A stretch of DNA of 32,896 nucleotides, from NCBI GenBank assembly GCA_035913415.1, contig JAMIIV010000113.1, forward strand, positions 1 through 32,896, in the 5' to 3' direction. How positions within the stretch are numbered: position 1 is the first letter of the stretch; the number at the start of each line of letters is the position of its first letter. The DNA is from UBA5070 sp035913415. Its GTDB lineage: Bacteria; Fibrobacterota; Fibrobacteria; UBA5070. This document shows positions 32,608 through 32,896 of the stretch, in pieces. Under the pieces are notes generated by a model. That model was not told the DNA's origin. It saw only the letters and a list, made by a program, of their open reading frames with translations, and did not search any database. Both the position numbers and the translations under genes were made by a program.

Positions 32608-32647
32608 CAAAACGACATCTCTGGATCGACAACCAAGGGTTCTTGAC

Positions 32648-32896
32648 ATGGCCAAAGAAAAGTTCGACCGTAAGAAGCCGCACATGAACGTTGGCACGAT
32701 CGGCCACGTTGACCACGGCAAGACCACGTTGACCGCCGCGATCACCACCGTTGCGGCGAAGACCTATGGCGGACAGGCCAAGGGCTACGACCAGATCGAC
32801 AACGCGCCGGAAGAAAAGGCTCGTGGAATCACCATCAACACGTCGCACGTCGAGTACGAGTCGAAGGAGCGCCACTACGCTCACGTCGACTGCCCC
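32648..32896 (+). CDS. tuf: Elongation factor Tu (copy 2, cut by window end)
   Basis: The first 83 codons of a second tuf gene, same strand, about 15.6 kb from copy 1. AAGGG lies 8 nt before ATG 32648. The protein is identical to copy 1 over the visible part (G1 motif GHVDHGKT, switch I RGITI, then DCP at the edge). The DNA differs only in codons 3, 9, 15 and 21 (all synonymous) and is identical from there to the window end. No tRNA genes precede this copy. It follows the EF-G-like gene by 54 bp, as tufA follows fusA in other bacteria. Confidence 0.98.
   Translation, partial: MAKEKFDRKKPHMNVGTIGHVDHGKTTLTAAITTVAAKTYGGQAKGYDQIDNAPEEKARGITINTSHVEYESKERHYAHVDCP

Noticed and set aside
32567..32640. 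Complete tRNA-Ser gene before the second tuf
   Set aside because: Only a D-arm-like 5' half is present. No anticodon stem, variable arm or T-arm follows, and the sequence is in frame with the GTPase end.
32643..32648. TTGACA as a -35 promoter element
   Set aside because: It overlaps the ATG of the second tuf, and any transcript from it would lack the start codon.

Overview
The window is a GC-rich bacterial chromosome segment with no phage, plasmid or insertion-sequence genes. Its core is a conserved transcription/translation block. The Bacillus-type succinate dehydrogenase/fumarate reductase subunits, a futalosine-pathway menaquinone enzyme, a short group-2-like RpoD sigma factor and a GH57/DUF3536 glycosidase suggest a non-proteobacterial Gram-negative, possibly from the Fibrobacterota/FCB neighbourhood. 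That placement is an inference from gene content and has not been tested by phylogeny.

Left part (1-10.9 kb), mostly metabolic and accessory genes. A hairpin-rich 101-bp tandem repeat (59-357) lies beyond the 3' end of a polyprenyl-phosphate sugar transferase (minus strand). Then on the plus strand come ndk, the flavoprotein and iron-sulfur subunits of succinate dehydrogenase/fumarate reductase (no membrane anchor gene beside them), a terminator, a gamma-carbonic-anhydrase-like hexapeptide protein and mqnE. Menaquinone made through MqnE would be the natural quinone partner of the SdhAB complex. Convergent to mqnE is a two-gene minus-strand unit: a degenerate ammonium-transporter-fold protein whose stop codon overlaps the start of a membrane-anchored Ser/Thr kinase. 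Divergent from it are a Lys/Ala/Pro-rich protein ending in a DksA-type zinc ribbon and a small unknown protein.

Middle (10.9-16.4 kb, minus strand). A tightly packed operon GH57/DUF3536 - hpt - two exported or hypothetical proteins has 4-nt stop/start overlaps at all three junctions (TTGA, GTGA, ATGA). Upstream of it lies an RpoD-like sigma factor gene followed by two hairpins.

Right part (16.6-32.9 kb, plus strand). A TTGACA promoter precedes tRNA-Thr(UGU), tRNA-Tyr, tRNA-Gly(UCC), tRNA-Thr(GGU) and tuf. Next come tRNA-Trp, secE, nusG, rplK, rplA, rplJ, rplL, rpoB and rpoC, then rpsL and rpsG. The place where fusA normally sits is occupied by a divergent EF-G/TetM-like GTPase of 646 residues that lacks the usual domain IV signatures. 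A second tuf copy follows and runs off the window. Intrinsic terminators or attenuators are visible after sdhB, nusG, rplL, rpoC and rpsG.

Most noteworthy for follow-up: the EF-G-like GTPase at the fusA locus, the Amt-like protein without its twin histidines coupled to a kinase, the histone-H1-like/DksA-like fusion, and the gene-conversion footprint between the two tuf copies.
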